Source: Paracoccus isoporae
GTDB lineage: Bacteria; Pseudomonadota; Alphaproteobacteria; Rhodobacterales; Rhodobacteraceae
DNA length: 64,000 nt
Assembly: GCF_900101865.1 (NCBI RefSeq)
Contig: NZ_FNAH01000003.1
Span: 1-64,000, forward strand
Reading direction: 5' to 3'
This document shows positions 50,687-60,125 of the stretch, in pieces. Within the stretch, counting starts at the first letter, position 1. Each line of letters starts with the position of its first letter. The notes beneath the pieces are model-generated. The model had not been told where the DNA came from. It saw only the letters and a list, made by a program, of their open reading frames with translations, and made no database searches. A program made the position numbers and the translations under genes.

Positions 50687-50838
50687 GGGCTTCCTGTAAA
50701 CCGCGCGCCGGCCCGGCCGCAACCCTGGCGTTGCAAACATGCCGCAGTGCAGAATCAGGGCTGGAGAATCGGAACTGCCACCGGATTGCCGCGTTTTGTC
50801 ACATAATGCAGCATGAGGCTGCGACGAAAGGATACGCC

Positions 50839-50919
50839 ATGGACAGAATTGGCGTGATTATCAACCTGGGTTTCGCGCTTGCGCTTGTGGTCGGTGTTTC
50901 CGTCCTGATGGTTTTGTAG
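50839..50919 (+). CDS. 26-residue single-span membrane peptide
   Basis: MDRIGVIINLGFALALVVGV continues to a hydrophobic end: one charged turn at the N-terminus, then a single membrane helix. ATG 50839 has an AAAGGA ribosome site 8 bp upstream. Tiny membrane peptides of this kind often tune larger membrane complexes, but no homologue is known to me. It lies between the chorismate mutase gene and ftsH, pointing opposite to both. A G/C hairpin that terminates ftsH follows, on the other strand. Function unknown. Confidence 0.6.
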   Translation: MDRIGVIINLGFALALVVGVSVLMVL

Positions 50920-50954
50920 CGGAAGTTCCGGCATTGCCAATGTAAACTGAAAAA

Positions 50955-50984
50955 CGACACTCCCCCCGGTCCGTCGACCGGGGG
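50955..50984 (-). terminator. terminator of ftsH
   Basis: CCCCCGGTC (50963-50971) and GACCGGGGG (50976-50984) form a perfect 9-bp stem with a 4-nt loop, about 27 bp past the ftsH stop. On the minus strand a run of T's (from AAAAA at 50951-50955) follows after about 8 nt, so the U tract is displaced. Confidence 0.65.
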
Positions 50985-51010
50985 AACAGGCTTGTGTCAG
51001 ATGTCCAATG

Positions 51011-52909
51011 TCACGATTGCGGCACCGGCTCCGATGCGCCCGAGCCCGGCGCGCGTCCGGCCTTCGGGACGGAGGCCACCTGCGGGATGCCCGAGGACGG
51101 CGTGTCGTCATCGCCGCCAAGCGCCTCGCCGCGGATGACCTTGCCGATCTCTTCGCCGGTCAGCGTCTCGTATTCCAGAAGCCCCTGCGCCAGCCGCTCG
51201 AATTCCTCTTCCTTGTCGATGAGGATCCGCCGCGCCTCCTGGTAGCCTTCCTCGATCAGCTCACGCACTTCCTGCTCGATCAGCTCTTTCGTCGCCGCCG
51301 AGACCGAGAACCCGCCAGTATTGCCGGAATAGCCTTCATGCGCCTCGGCGTAGTCGATATTGCCGACCTTGTCGGACATGCCCCAGCGCATCACCATCGC
51401 GCGGGCAAGCTGGCTGGCCTGCTGGATGTCTCCAGCGGGACCGTTCGAGACGCCATCCTCGCCGTATTTGATGATCTCAGCCGCTTTACCGGCCATGGTC
51501 ATCGCCAGCTTCTGCTTGACCTCGTCCTTGTGGAAATTCAGCCGATCCATCTCGGGCAGCGACACCACCATGCCGAGCGCACCGCCGCGCGGGATGATCG
51601 TCGCCTTGTAGACCGGATCGCATTTCGGCAGCGAGAGACCCACGATGGCGTGGCCGGCCTCGTGATAGGCGGTCTTTTCCTTCTGCTCGGGCGTCAGCAC
51701 CATGCTTCGGCGCTCGACACCCAGCATGACCTTGTCCTTGGCGTTCTCGAAATCCTCCATGGTCACGAAGCGCCGCCCGATCCGCGCCGCGGTCAGCGCC
51801 GCTTCGTTGACCAGGTTCATCAGATCCGCGCCGGAGAATCCGGGCGTCCCGCGCGCGATGATGCGCAGATCGACATCGGGTCCCTGCGGCACCTTCTTGG
51901 CATGCACGCCAAGGATCTTCTCGCGCCCCTTGATGTCGGGATTGGGCACATGGATGTTGCGGTCAAACCGGCCCGGACGCAGCAGCGCCGGGTCCAGAAC
52001 GTCCTTGCGGTTGGTCGCGGCGATGATGATGACGCCATCATTGGCGTCGAACCCGTCCATCTCGACAAGCAACTGGTTCAGCGTCTGCTCGCGCTCGTCA
52101 TTGCCGCCGCCGATGCCGACGCCGCGGGCGCGGCCGACCGCGTCGATCTCGTCGATGAAGACGATGCAGGGGGCGGATTTCTTGGCCTGTTCGAACATGT
52201 CGCGGACGCGGCTGGCACCGACACCCACGAACATCTCCACGAAGTCGGAACCAGAGATGGTGAAGAACGGCACCCCGGCCTCGCCCGCGATGGCACGCGC
52301 CAGCAGCGTCTTACCCGTGCCCGGCGGGCCCACCAGCAACGCCCCTTTCGGGATCTTGCCGCCCAGACGGCTGAATTTCTGCGGGTTGCGCAGGAATTCG
52401 ACGATCTCCTCAAGCTCTTCCTTGGCCTCGTCGATCCCCGCCACGTCGTCGAAGGTGACCCGTCCATGTTTCTCGGTCAGCAGCTTGGCGCGCGATTTGC
52501 CGAAGCCCATCGCCCCGCCTTTGCCGCCGCCCTGCATCCGGTTCATGAAGAAGATCCACACCCCGATCAGCAGGATGAAGGGCAGCCACACGCCCAGGAA
52601 CGACATGAAGCCGGATTGCTGCTGCGGTTCGACACGCACCTCGACATTCTTGGCGATCAGGTCATTGGCGATCTCCTCGCCCTGCGGACGCACCGTGGTG
52701 AACTGGCCGCCGTCATTTGTTGTCAGGTAGATATCTTCACCGTCGATGGTCACGGTCGAGACCTGATCGCCCTCCACCCGCTGGATGAAATCGGAATAGC
52801 TGATCTGGCGGCTGTTCATCTGGGATGCCCCGTCGCTGAACAGGTTGAACAGCATAAGGATCATGAGGAACAGGACGACCCAGAAGGCGATGTTGCGTGC
52901 GTTACCCAA
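51011..52909 (-). CDS. ftsH: ATP-dependent zinc metalloprotease FtsH
   Basis: Inner-membrane protease degrading misfolded membrane proteins and regulators such as LpxC and sigma-32. At 632 residues it has two membrane helices (about 7-24 and 104-122), the AAA+ domain with Walker [21 protein letters not shown] (about 191-210) and Walker [32 protein letters not shown], and the zinc site HEAGH (416-420). It follows tilS, 66 bp apart, with its own gap. A terminator lies after it. Confidence 0.98.
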   Translation of the reverse strand: MGNARNIAFWVVLFLMILMLFNLFSDGASQMNSRQISYSDFIQRVEGDQVSTVTIDGEDIYLTTNDGGQFTTVRPQGEEIANDLIAKNVEVRVEPQQQSGFMSFLGVWLPFILLIGVWIFFMNRMQGGGKGGAMGFGKSRAKLLTEKHGRVTFDDVAGIDEAKEELEEIVEFLRNPQKFSRLGGKIPKGALLVGPPGTGKTLLARAIAGEAGVPFFTISGSDFVEMFVGVGASRVRDMFEQAKKSAPCIVFIDEIDAVGRARGVGIGGGNDEREQTLNQLLVEMDGFDANDGVIIIAATNRKDVLDPALLRPGRFDRNIHVPNPDIKGREKILGVHAKKVPQGPDVDLRIIARGTPGFSGADLMNLVNEAALTAARIGRRFVTMEDFENAKDKVMLGVERRSMVLTPEQKEKTAYHEAGHAIVGLSLPKCDPVYKATIIPRGGALGMVVSLPEMDRLNFHKDEVKQKLAMTMAGKAAEIIKYGEDGVSNGPAGDIQQASQLARAMVMRWGMSDKVGNIDYAEAHEGYSGNTGGFSVSAATKELIEQEVRELIEEGYQEARRILIDKEEEFERLAQGLLEYETLTGEEIGKVIRGEALGGDDDTPSSGIPQVASVPKAGRAPGSGASEPVPQS

Positions 52910-52975
52910 AGGGCTCTCCTCCGGCGGGACAGGGAAAAAGGCTTTGCCGTGAAAATAGGGATTCGCCTGCGCTGT

Positions 52976-54208
52976 TCAATGCCCAAGCAGAATCCGTCGG
53001 AAATCCAGCATATCACGGATCGGCGTGGCAGACAGCCCGTCACCTGCCTCCCGCAGCGGCAGGATGATCCGGCCATCGCGGACCACCACCGGCAGGGCCT
53101 GCGCCTCCAGATGGGTGGTGCCGAGCGTCCGCCAGTCCAAATTCGCGACCCCGTCGCCAAGGGCTGCGACCCGGTCGCCCTTGCGCAACCCGATGATTTT
53201 CCACCTGTTATCCCAGCGATCCGCATCAAGCGCCGCGCGCGTCGCCGCGGCCGGCTCGCGATGCACCAGAAGCCGGTCGCCCGACGGGTCCAGAACCACG
53301 CCGTCCAGCGTCACGCGCGTCCCCGCCTCCAGCGATTGCAGCGCGTGATCCACCCCGGAACGGCGCGGCGGATAATCGCCCCCGGTGACGAATCGGGTCG
53401 CTGCGACAACGAGCCGCCGTCGCAATTCGGCCGGCGCGGCCGCAAAGCGCGGGCGGTTCAGCACGAGTGCCGCCAGACGTGCTTCGGCATCCTCGATCAG
53501 CGGCAACATGGCCGCGTTCAGCGCCGCGCGTGCTTCGGCAATGTTGGCGGCGGAGAGCGCCAGCATGGCCGGGTCCAGCCCCATCTCTGCCATCACCCGC
53601 CGGATCCGGGCGCGGTCGAAGCTCTCGTCCTCATTGGTCGGGTCTTCGATCCAGCTTGCGTCAGTTTGCCGCAGCCAGTCGCGCAGTTCCTGCCGCCCGA
53701 CATCCAGCAGCGGGCGCAGCCACTCCACGCCATGCGAGGCGCGCCGTTCGGTCATCGCCGAGAGGCCGTCAATCCCCGCCCCGCGTCCCAGCCGCATCAG
53801 CAGCGTCTCGGCAACATCGTCCCGCGTGTGACCCAGCAGCACCGCCCCCAGACCGCGCGCCCCGGCCCAGTCGGACAGAAGCCGCAGCCGCGCCGCGCGG
53901 GCGCGGGCCATCAGATTGCCGCGCCCGTCCCCCGCGTCCCAGCGAATCGTCTGATGCGGAAAGCCCAGCCGAGCCGCTCCGCGGGCCACCCCGCAGGCCT
54001 CCCCTGCCGAGGCGGCGCGCAGCCCGTGATCGACCGTGGCCACTGAAACGGCATGGCGCGAACGCCCCGGCCAGCGGCTGACGAGCTGCATCAGCGCCAC
54101 CGAATCGCCCCCGCCCGACACGGCCAGGCCAAGCCCCGACACCCCATCCGTCAACCGGTCGAGCGCAACGAAGGCGCGCCTTTCCAGCTCTTTCGGATCA
54201 GTCGGCAC
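52976..54208 (-). CDS. tilS: tRNA(Ile)-lysidine synthetase
   Basis: Modifies the AUA-reading tRNA-Ile anticodon C34 to lysidine, an essential step. A 410-residue PP-loop ATPase: LGLAVSGGGDSVALMQLVSR near residues 24-43, TVDHGLRAASAGEA and GHTRDDVAETLLMRLGRG, with a C-terminal substrate-binding extension. I choose the GTG at 54208 because GGAGGGGG lies directly upstream; it overlaps the cpoB stop by 11 bp, so translation is coupled. The frame upstream to 54328 lies inside cpoB. Confidence 0.9.
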   Translation of the reverse strand: MPTDPKELERRAFVALDRLTDGVSGLGLAVSGGGDSVALMQLVSRWPGRSRHAVSVATVDHGLRAASAGEACGVARGAARLGFPHQTIRWDAGDGRGNLMARARAARLRLLSDWAGARGLGAVLLGHTRDDVAETLLMRLGRGAGIDGLSAMTERRASHGVEWLRPLLDVGRQELRDWLRQTDASWIEDPTNEDESFDRARIRRVMAEMGLDPAMLALSAANIAEARAALNAAMLPLIEDAEARLAALVLNRPRFAAAPAELRRRLVVAATRFVTGGDYPPRRSGVDHALQSLEAGTRVTLDGVVLDPSGDRLLVHREPAAATRAALDADRWDNRWKIIGLRKGDRVAALGDGVANLDWRTLGTTHLEAQALPVVVRDGRIILPLREAGDGLSATPIRDMLDFRRILLGH

Positions 54209-55232
54209 CGTCCCCCTCCGGCGCGGCTTGGTCAGCGCAGGCTGCGGCGGCAGGGTGTTCGGTCCCGGCGGCCGCTTCCGCGGAATCGGGGAAGCGACGG
54301 CGCAGCTCCTCCAGAAACGGACAGGCATCGCCCGGCTCGCCCATCTCTCCCAGCACCTCGGACAGCGCCAGCAGGCTGGCCGCGGCGCGCGCGCCGTCCG
54401 GCGCGGCCGAAAACGCCATCAGCCAAGATTTCGCCGCCGCCTCCGGCATCTCGCCCGCGTTCTGCGCCAGCCCGAGCAGATACAGCGAATCCGCCGTCAG
54501 CGGCCCTCCGGCATGCGCGCTGACCAGGTGGTCGAGCTGGGTCATGGCCTCCTGCCAGCGGCCCGCCTCCACCGCGCGACGCGCGGCGGCGAATTCGCGG
54601 TGCTCCTCCTCGGTGGGCGGGGCAATATCGACCGGCGTGTCTGCCGGCGGCGGCAGCACCACCGCGCTGATGTCGGATGGCGGCGCGGACGCGGGCGGCG
54701 CGCCCGGCGGCGCAGCCGCGCCGGATCCGAGCTGTTCAGACATCAGTGCGCCCAGATCGCAGTTCGGATCCAGCTCGCAGAGGCGGAATTCCAGATCGCC
54801 GATCCGATTGCCGGTCTCCGCGACCACGCGGCGGATGGTGTTCGACAGTTTTTCCGTGCGCGCGGTCAGATCCGCGATCCTGCTTTCCATCGCGTTCATG
54901 CGGTCAATGGCAGAATCTCCGCCCGCCGCCGCGAAGCCCTGCGCACCGGAGGCGAGCAGCTCTGCCCGCAAGCCCTGGAGATCGGCGGAAATGGTGCGCA
55001 GATCGGCCTGCATGTCGGCCAGCGTGTCCGGGTCCATCTCCGCGGCCGCTCCCGCGCTCACGGGGTCCTGCTCGACCGCCTCGCTGCCCTGCTGCGGCAG
55101 CGCCTCCAGACCTTCGACAAGGGCCGGGTCATCGAGCGCAATGGCACCGCCCATCGGCGCGATGTCCTGCCCGGCCGCCGGCAGAGCCGCGCCGCAGACC
55201 AGAAACAGCAGCGACAGGCGCGCGCCGCGCAT
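54198..55232 (-). CDS. cpoB: Tol-Pal system protein CpoB (YbgF)
   Basis: A 344-residue periplasmic protein coordinating peptidoglycan synthesis with outer-membrane constriction. A signal peptide (MRGARLSLLFLVCGAALPAA) is followed by a helical segment (DTLADMQADLRTISADLQGL) and, after about residue 205, TPR-like repeats (FAAARRAVEAGRWQEAMTQL, SLYLLGLAQNAGEMPEAAAK, SLLALSEVLGEMGEPGDACP). ATG 55232 overlaps the pal stop by 1 bp (TGATG). The end overlaps tilS. Confidence 0.93.
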   Translation of the reverse strand: MRGARLSLLFLVCGAALPAAGQDIAPMGGAIALDDPALVEGLEALPQQGSEAVEQDPVSAGAAAEMDPDTLADMQADLRTISADLQGLRAELLASGAQGFAAAGGDSAIDRMNAMESRIADLTARTEKLSNTIRRVVAETGNRIGDLEFRLCELDPNCDLGALMSEQLGSGAAAPPGAPPASAPPSDISAVVLPPPADTPVDIAPPTEEEHREFAAARRAVEAGRWQEAMTQLDHLVSAHAGGPLTADSLYLLGLAQNAGEMPEAAAKSWLMAFSAAPDGARAAASLLALSEVLGEMGEPGDACPFLEELRRRFPDSAEAAAGTEHPAAAACADQAAPEGDGAD

Positions 55233-55795
55233 CAGACCCCGGCCTGGCTCTGGCTGACCTGGGTGACGGCCCGGCGATTGCGCTCAAGGCAACTCGGCTC
55301 CGCGCCGCAGATCGAGGCCGGGCGTTCCTTGCCGTAGGACAGCGTGCGGATGCGGCCCGGCGCCACCCCGTTCGCCACCAGGTATTCCCGCACCGAGGTT
55401 GCCCGCCGTGCCCCGAGCGCCAGGTTGAATTCCCGCGTGCCGGGCTCATCCGCATGGCCCTCGATGACCGCGGCATAGGCGCTGTTCTGGGTCAGCCACG
55501 CGGCCTGGCGGGTCAGCGTCCTGCGCGCCTCATCGGAGAGATCCGCAGCAGATTCCCCGAAATAGACCGTCGTCCCGACCGCGGCGAATTCCGTCCCCGG
55601 CGCGGGTGCGGCGGGCGCGGCGTCGCCCGGCAGGCGGGTTCCGGGCATGTTCACATCGCCCTGATAGACCGCGACCCCGCCCGGCCCGGTGACATAAGGA
55701 TCGGCGGCGGGGGCAGACACGATCTGCCTGTCATCCGGGATGCCGCAGGCAGACAGGGCCAGAGCGGCGCTCAGCAGGATCAGGGTCAGACGCAT
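55232..55795 (-). CDS. pal: peptidoglycan-associated lipoprotein Pal
   Basis: A 187-residue outer-membrane lipoprotein that binds peptidoglycan and TolB. The lipobox is LALSACGIP (Cys17). The C-terminal OmpA-like domain begins VGTTVYFGESAADLSDEARR and has VIEGHADEPGTREFNLALGA and RATSVREYLVANGV, with the Asp and Arg that hold diaminopimelate. It starts 21 bp after tolB ends and is coupled to cpoB. Confidence 0.97.
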   Translation of the reverse strand: MRLTLILLSAALALSACGIPDDRQIVSAPAADPYVTGPGGVAVYQGDVNMPGTRLPGDAAPAAPAPGTEFAAVGTTVYFGESAADLSDEARRTLTRQAAWLTQNSAYAAVIEGHADEPGTREFNLALGARRATSVREYLVANGVAPGRIRTLSYGKERPASICGAEPSCLERNRRAVTQVSQSQAGV

Positions 55796-55816
55796 GAACA
55801 GGTACCTCGGCAGCGA

Positions 55817-57145
55817 TCAGGGCAGCAGCGGCCCCCAAGCTGGGTCGGAGGCCGCATCATTCAGCGACACTGCTCGCATGTTTCGGCCCGTGATGTCCAC
55901 CGAATGCAGATGCGGCACGCCGTCATCGCCATTCGATCGTGTGAAGATCAACACACGCCCGTTCGGGGCCCAGCTTGGCCCGCTATCGGCCGGGCCGTCC
56001 GACAGCAGGGTCTCGCCGGACCCGTCGGGCCGCATCACGCCGATGGCGGAGCCCGCGCCGTCATGGCGGGTATAGGCAATGCGGTCACCGCGGGGCGACC
56101 ATTGCGGCTCGCCATACCGGGCGCCGTCCTCACCGAAGGAGATCCGCTCCGGCGCGCTGCCATCGGCGCGCATAACGTAAAGCTGGGAACTGCCCGAGCG
56201 GTTGCTCTCGAACACGATCCGCTGGCCATCGGGCGACCAGGACGGCGCGGTGTCGATCGACGGACCCTGGGTCAGACGCTGTGCGAAACCGGGATTCGAC
56301 ACCCGCATGATCCAGATATCGGTGTTTCCGTCCTTTTCGCGTGAAAACGCCACCCACTGCCCGCCCGGCGAATAGCGCGGCGCGAAGCTCATCGCCGTGG
56401 CATCGCGGGTCAGGGCAGAGCTGGTGACCGTCTCGACATCTATGGCCATGATCTGCGGCAGGCCGCCCGCATAGCTGGTGTAGAGCACGGTCCGCCCATC
56501 CGGGGAAAAGCGCGGCGAAAGCACCAGATCCTCGCCAGAGGTCAGCCATTTCAGCCCGGCCCCGTCGTAATCCATCACCCCCACCCGCTTGACGCGGGCC
56601 GTCGCCGGGCCGCTTTCCCCGATGAAGGCCACGCGGCTGTCGAAATACGGCTCCTCTCCGGTCAGCCGCGCATAGATCTGGTCGGACAGCTTGTGCGCGG
56701 CGCGCCGCCACCCCTCGCGGGGGGCATCGAACTGCATCCCGTCGCCAAGCGGCTGGCCCGCGAAGATGTCGAACAGCCGGAACCGCAGCGACATCTCCTC
56801 GGCATCGGCGGTGATCTCCGCGGTGACGAGCGCCTCGATCTCCGTCGCCTTCCAGCTCACATAATCCACCGCCTGATCGAAGCGCACCGGCGGCGCATCC
56901 TTGGGCGAGACGATCTCGAACAGCCCGGTGCCCGCCAGATCGGCGGAGACCACAGCCGCGATCTCGGCCGCCAATCCGCCTTCATCCTGATCCGCGCCAT
57001 CCCCGGCCCCCGCGACGCGCAACGCCAGCGGCATCGGCCGGCTGACACCTTCGGTGATCTCGATGCGCAGCGGCGAATCCTGCGCGGCCACCAGACCGGG
57101 CAGCAGCGCCAGAAGCCCCGCAAGCCACAGGATCGCGACCCTCAT
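55817..57145 (-). CDS. tolB: Tol-Pal periplasmic propeller protein TolB
   Basis: A 442-residue periplasmic protein bridging TolA and Pal. Signal peptide MRVAILWLAGLLALLPGLVA; an N-terminal alpha/beta domain; then a six-bladed beta-propeller made of PD40 repeats (LSPRFSPDGRTVLYTSYAGG, FAPRYSPGGQWVAFSREKDG, PSWSPDGQRIVFESNRSG). ATG 57145 overlaps the tolA stop by 4 bp (ATGA). Confidence 0.97.
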   Translation of the reverse strand: MRVAILWLAGLLALLPGLVAAQDSPLRIEITEGVSRPMPLALRVAGAGDGADQDEGGLAAEIAAVVSADLAGTGLFEIVSPKDAPPVRFDQAVDYVSWKATEIEALVTAEITADAEEMSLRFRLFDIFAGQPLGDGMQFDAPREGWRRAAHKLSDQIYARLTGEEPYFDSRVAFIGESGPATARVKRVGVMDYDGAGLKWLTSGEDLVLSPRFSPDGRTVLYTSYAGGLPQIMAIDVETVTSSALTRDATAMSFAPRYSPGGQWVAFSREKDGNTDIWIMRVSNPGFAQRLTQGPSIDTAPSWSPDGQRIVFESNRSGSSQLYVMRADGSAPERISFGEDGARYGEPQWSPRGDRIAYTRHDGAGSAIGVMRPDGSGETLLSDGPADSGPSWAPNGRVLIFTRSNGDDGVPHLHSVDITGRNMRAVSLNDAASDPAWGPLLP

Positions 57146-58911
57146 TGCAGACCCTCGATCCCGTTGGGGGTGAAGGTCATCTCGACATCGTCCCATTCAT
57201 AGAACTTGTCGTCCGGCAGGTCATAGCCGCCGGCCGCGCAGCGCAGCACGGCGCGGCGGGCCGCCTCGAAGGCCTGCTGGCGGGCGGGATCGGGATCCGG
57301 GTCATCGACGATGCGGAAACTGTCGGGATCGGGCACCCCGTCGCGATCCATCTGGAACCCCACCACCACGCGGGTCTCGGCCGCCTCCAGCGACAGGGTC
57401 GAAAGGTTCCAGCAGCTTTGCACCGCGTCCCGGAATGCATCTCGTTCCTCCAGCGTCATCGGCACAGAGGCGATGTCCACCGCCTCGCTGAGGTCGCGCT
57501 CCGACAGGCGGGTTTCGCCCATCGCATCGGCAAGCGCGTCGTCCAGCAGGTCGGCATTGATCGCGGCTGCACCGGCATCGTTCAGCGCATCGGTCAGCAC
57601 GTCCGAGCCGCCGCCCTCGCCGGTCCCCTTCGGCGCGTTGCCGTCCACCGGGCTCGGCGTGGCCTCCTGCGCGTTCAGCGCCTCCTGTTGCAGGCGCTCC
57701 TGCTCGGCCAGACGCTGCGCGAGGTCGCGTTGCCGGGCAAGCTCTGCCTCGGCGCGGGCGCGGGCCGCCTCGGCGGCCTGTTGGCGGGCCTCGCGCGCGA
57801 TCCGCGCGGCTTCCTCGCGCTCTGCGGCCTCGGCGGCGCGGCGCTCTTCTTCGGCCCGGCGCTGTTCTTCCAGTCGCCGCTCTTCCTCGGCCCGCCGCTG
57901 TTCTTCCAGGCGCCGCTGTTCTTCGGCCCGCCGCTGCTCTTCCGCTTCGCGGCGACGCTGTTCCTCGGCTTGGCGCGCCTCTTCGGCCAGGCGCTCCTGT
58001 TCGGCACGCTCCGCCTCCAGCCGCGCAGCCTCGGCCTGCTGGCGCGCCGCTTCCTCCGCTGCCCGCGCCGCTTCTTCCTGCCGGGCGCGTTCGGCCTCCG
58101 CCTCGCGTGCCGCCGCCTCCTGCGCCAGTCGTTCCTGTTCCTGCCGCTCGGCCTCCGCCTCGGCCTGGCGCTGCTGCTCCGCCTCGCGCGCCGCCTCTGC
58201 TGCCGCCAGCCGCTCGGCCTCTGCCGCTGCGGCCGCTTCGGCCGCCGCCTCCGCCTCTGCCGCCTGACGCGCCGCCAGGACCGCCTCGCGAAGCCCTTCC
58301 GGCCGGTCCGGCGGCGGGCGCGAGCTGCTCAGCGCCAGTTCGGAGACCGGCGGTGCCGCAGGCTGTTCGGGTGCCACGGGTGCATCCGGCCGTTGCGGGG
58401 CCGCCGTCTCGGGCGCAGCGTCGGGAGATGGCGTCTCGGGCGCGACCTCGATGGCGGGTTCCGGCGGGGCGGGCGCAGGCGCAAGCGTCGCCACCTCGAC
58501 CGGCGGCGTCATGGTTTCGACATCGCTCAGATCCGGCGCGGCTTCCGCCGTGGTCGCGGGCTCCGGCAAGATCGTCGCGCTGCTGTCGGGCTGCGGGGTA
58601 TCCAGCGCCAGATCCGGGCCCTCGGGCGCGGTGGTGTCGCCGGGCGCTTCGGGCTGGACCGGCGCTTCGCCATCGGCCTGCCCCACCGGCCCGGCCCCGC
58701 GGGACCGCGCCGCCAGCTCCTCGAATTCCTGCGCAGAGATCGTCACCACCTCGGTCAACTGTGGCGGCGGATTCTCGCGGGCGGAAAACAACGCACCCCC
58801 GACCACGGCCCACAAAACCAGCCCGGTATGGGCGAGGCCAGAGATCCACAGACCGAAGCGCTCGGCCCGGTCCCGACCCTGTCCCTGTTCGATCTCGACC
58901 GGATCCAGCAT
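57142..58911 (-). CDS. tolA: Tol-Pal inner-membrane protein TolA
   Basis: Inner-membrane protein reaching across the periplasm to Pal and TolB. At 589 residues it is longer than the E. coli protein (421). Parts: one membrane helix (about 20-43), a Pro/Ala/Glu stretch (75-205), a long charged helix of Ala/Glu/Arg (about 205-415) with six-residue repeats, and the C-terminal domain (about 490-589) with a Cys pair (SCWN, RCAAGG). It reads the same way as tolR, 4 bp downstream of it. Confidence 0.95.
   Translation of the reverse strand: MLDPVEIEQGQGRDRAERFGLWISGLAHTGLVLWAVVGGALFSARENPPPQLTEVVTISAQEFEELAARSRGAGPVGQADGEAPVQPEAPGDTTAPEGPDLALDTPQPDSSATILPEPATTAEAAPDLSDVETMTPPVEVATLAPAPAPPEPAIEVAPETPSPDAAPETAAPQRPDAPVAPEQPAAPPVSELALSSSRPPPDRPEGLREAVLAARQAAEAEAAAEAAAAAEAERLAAAEAAREAEQQRQAEAEAERQEQERLAQEAAAREAEAERARQEEAARAAEEAARQQAEAARLEAERAEQERLAEEARQAEEQRRREAEEQRRAEEQRRLEEQRRAEEERRLEEQRRAEEERRAAEAAEREEAARIAREARQQAAEAARARAEAELARQRDLAQRLAEQERLQQEALNAQEATPSPVDGNAPKGTGEGGGSDVLTDALNDAGAAAINADLLDDALADAMGETRLSERDLSEAVDIASVPMTLEERDAFRDAVQSCWNLSTLSLEAAETRVVVGFQMDRDGVPDPDSFRIVDDPDPDPARQQAFEAARRAVLRCAAGGYDLPDDKFYEWDDVEMTFTPNGIEGLQ
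57843..57970. repeat. 18-bp tandem repeat inside tolA
   Basis: About seven imperfect 18-bp units encode the 6-residue repeat RRAEEQ/RRLEEQ/RRAEEE. It is the core of TolA's periplasmic helix and a candidate for length variation between strains by slippage. Confidence 0.7.
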
Positions 58912-58915
58912 CGGA

Positions 58916-59365
58916 TCAGCCGTCCATCCGCGGCCCGCCGGTTTCCGTCACCAGCACGATATTGTTGAACCCGGCGGCGTTCAGCGCCCCCATCACCTGC
59001 ACCACGCGGGCATAGGGGATCGTGCCGTCGGCGCGCAGGAAGATCTTCGACGACTGGCGCTGCTCGGCAACCTCGCGCAGCCGGGTGACCAGCTGCGCTT
59101 CCTCGACGCTGTCATCCATCAGCACCAGCGGACCTTCGGCGGGCACCGAGATGGTCAGCGGCTCCTCCGGTTCCGCCGCCACCGCATTCGCGGCGGTATC
59201 GGGCAGTTGCAGCGGCACGCCCACGGTCAGCAGCGGGGCCGCCACCATGAAGATCACCAGCAGCACCAGCATCACGTCCACGAAGGGCGTCACGTTGATC
59301 TCGGCCATGGGCTGACGGCGGGACCGCCCCCTGCGCGCCGGCCGGTTGCGGGACTGGACCTGCAT
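58916..59365 (-). CDS. tolR: Tol-Pal proton-motive protein TolR
   Basis: A 149-residue inner-membrane protein of the ExbD/TolR family. Its single helix carries the essential Asp (VTPFVDVMLVLLVIFMVAAP, about 26-45), preceded by a basic N-terminus (RNRPARRGRSRRQPMAEI), and the periplasmic domain ends with IPYARVVQVMGALNAAGFNN. It works with TolQ to energise TolA. It starts 3 bp after tolQ stops. Confidence 0.97.
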   Translation of the reverse strand: MQVQSRNRPARRGRSRRQPMAEINVTPFVDVMLVLLVIFMVAAPLLTVGVPLQLPDTAANAVAAEPEEPLTISVPAEGPLVLMDDSVEEAQLVTRLREVAEQRQSSKIFLRADGTIPYARVVQVMGALNAAGFNNIVLVTETGGPRMDG

Positions 59366-59368
59366 CGG

Positions 59369-60043
59369 TCAGCCCTCGTTCAACTGGCGCGAGAGGATGG
59401 TCGAGAACTCGTCCGAGAAATTCTCGTAATTCGCGCCCAGCCGGTCCGCGTCCGCCGTGAACTTGTTATAGAAGATTACCGCCGGAATCGCCGCCAGCAG
59501 GCCGAGCGCGGTGGCCAGCAGCGCCTCGGCAATGCCCGGCGCCACCACGGCCAGCGATGTGTCCTGCGCAATCGCGATCTGCTCGAAGGCGGTCTTGATC
59601 CCCCAGACCGTCCCGAACAGCCCGATGAAGGGCGAGGTGGAGCCGATTGTCGCAAGGAAGGACAGCCCCCGCGTCAGCCGCACCTCCTCGCGCCCGATGG
59701 CGACATTCATCGCCCGGTCGATGCGCTGCTGCGTGCCGGGGATCATGCCGCCGGTGTCATCCTGCGACTTGCGCCATTCACCCATGCCGGCCGCGAAGAT
59801 CCGCTCCGCAGCCCCGCGCGGCTTGTCGCCCAGCCGGTCATAAAGATCGTCCAGAGGCTCGCCCGACCAGAAGGCGCGGTCGAATTTCGCCGCCTCCCCC
59901 CGCGCGGCGGAAAACTTCATCAGCTTCTGGATGATGAGCGCCCAGGACCAGAAGGATGCAAGGATCAAGAGCACCATCACGATCTTCACGATCAGCGAGG
60001 CACGCATGAACAATGCGATCAGCGAAAAGTCAAGTTGTTCCAT
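59369..60043 (-). CDS. tolQ: Tol-Pal proton channel protein TolQ
   Basis: A 224-residue ExbB/MotA-family membrane protein with three helices that forms the proton channel with TolR. Family features are FWSGEPLDDLYDRL after helix 1, GLSFLATIGSTSPFIGLFGT and GIAEALLATALGLLAAIPAV in helices 2-3, carrying the conserved Thr/Ala/Gly residues. ATG 60043 starts the tolQRAB-pal-cpoB run; ybgC precedes it, 82 bp away. Confidence 0.97.
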   Translation of the reverse strand: MEQLDFSLIALFMRASLIVKIVMVLLILASFWSWALIIQKLMKFSAARGEAAKFDRAFWSGEPLDDLYDRLGDKPRGAAERIFAAGMGEWRKSQDDTGGMIPGTQQRIDRAMNVAIGREEVRLTRGLSFLATIGSTSPFIGLFGTVWGIKTAFEQIAIAQDTSLAVVAPGIAEALLATALGLLAAIPAVIFYNKFTADADRLGANYENFSDEFSTILSRQLNEG

Positions 60044-60125
60044 GATCTGCCCGTTATGCCAGCCATTTTCGGCCTTTGCCGGGTGTTCTAGCAGATCCGG
60101 CGCGCGACGACCAACGAATTGGCGT

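Noticed and set aside
51008-54046. 1012-codon open frame on the plus strand opposite ftsH and tilS
   Set aside because: It is antisense to two certain genes. Its product is His/Arg/Gln-rich without motifs, the usual shadow of GC-rich coding DNA.
57145-58968. Long plus-strand frames over tolA, 607 codons at the longest
   Set aside because: These arise from the Glu/Arg/Ala repeats of tolA, whose antisense reads Leu/Arg-rich in several frames.
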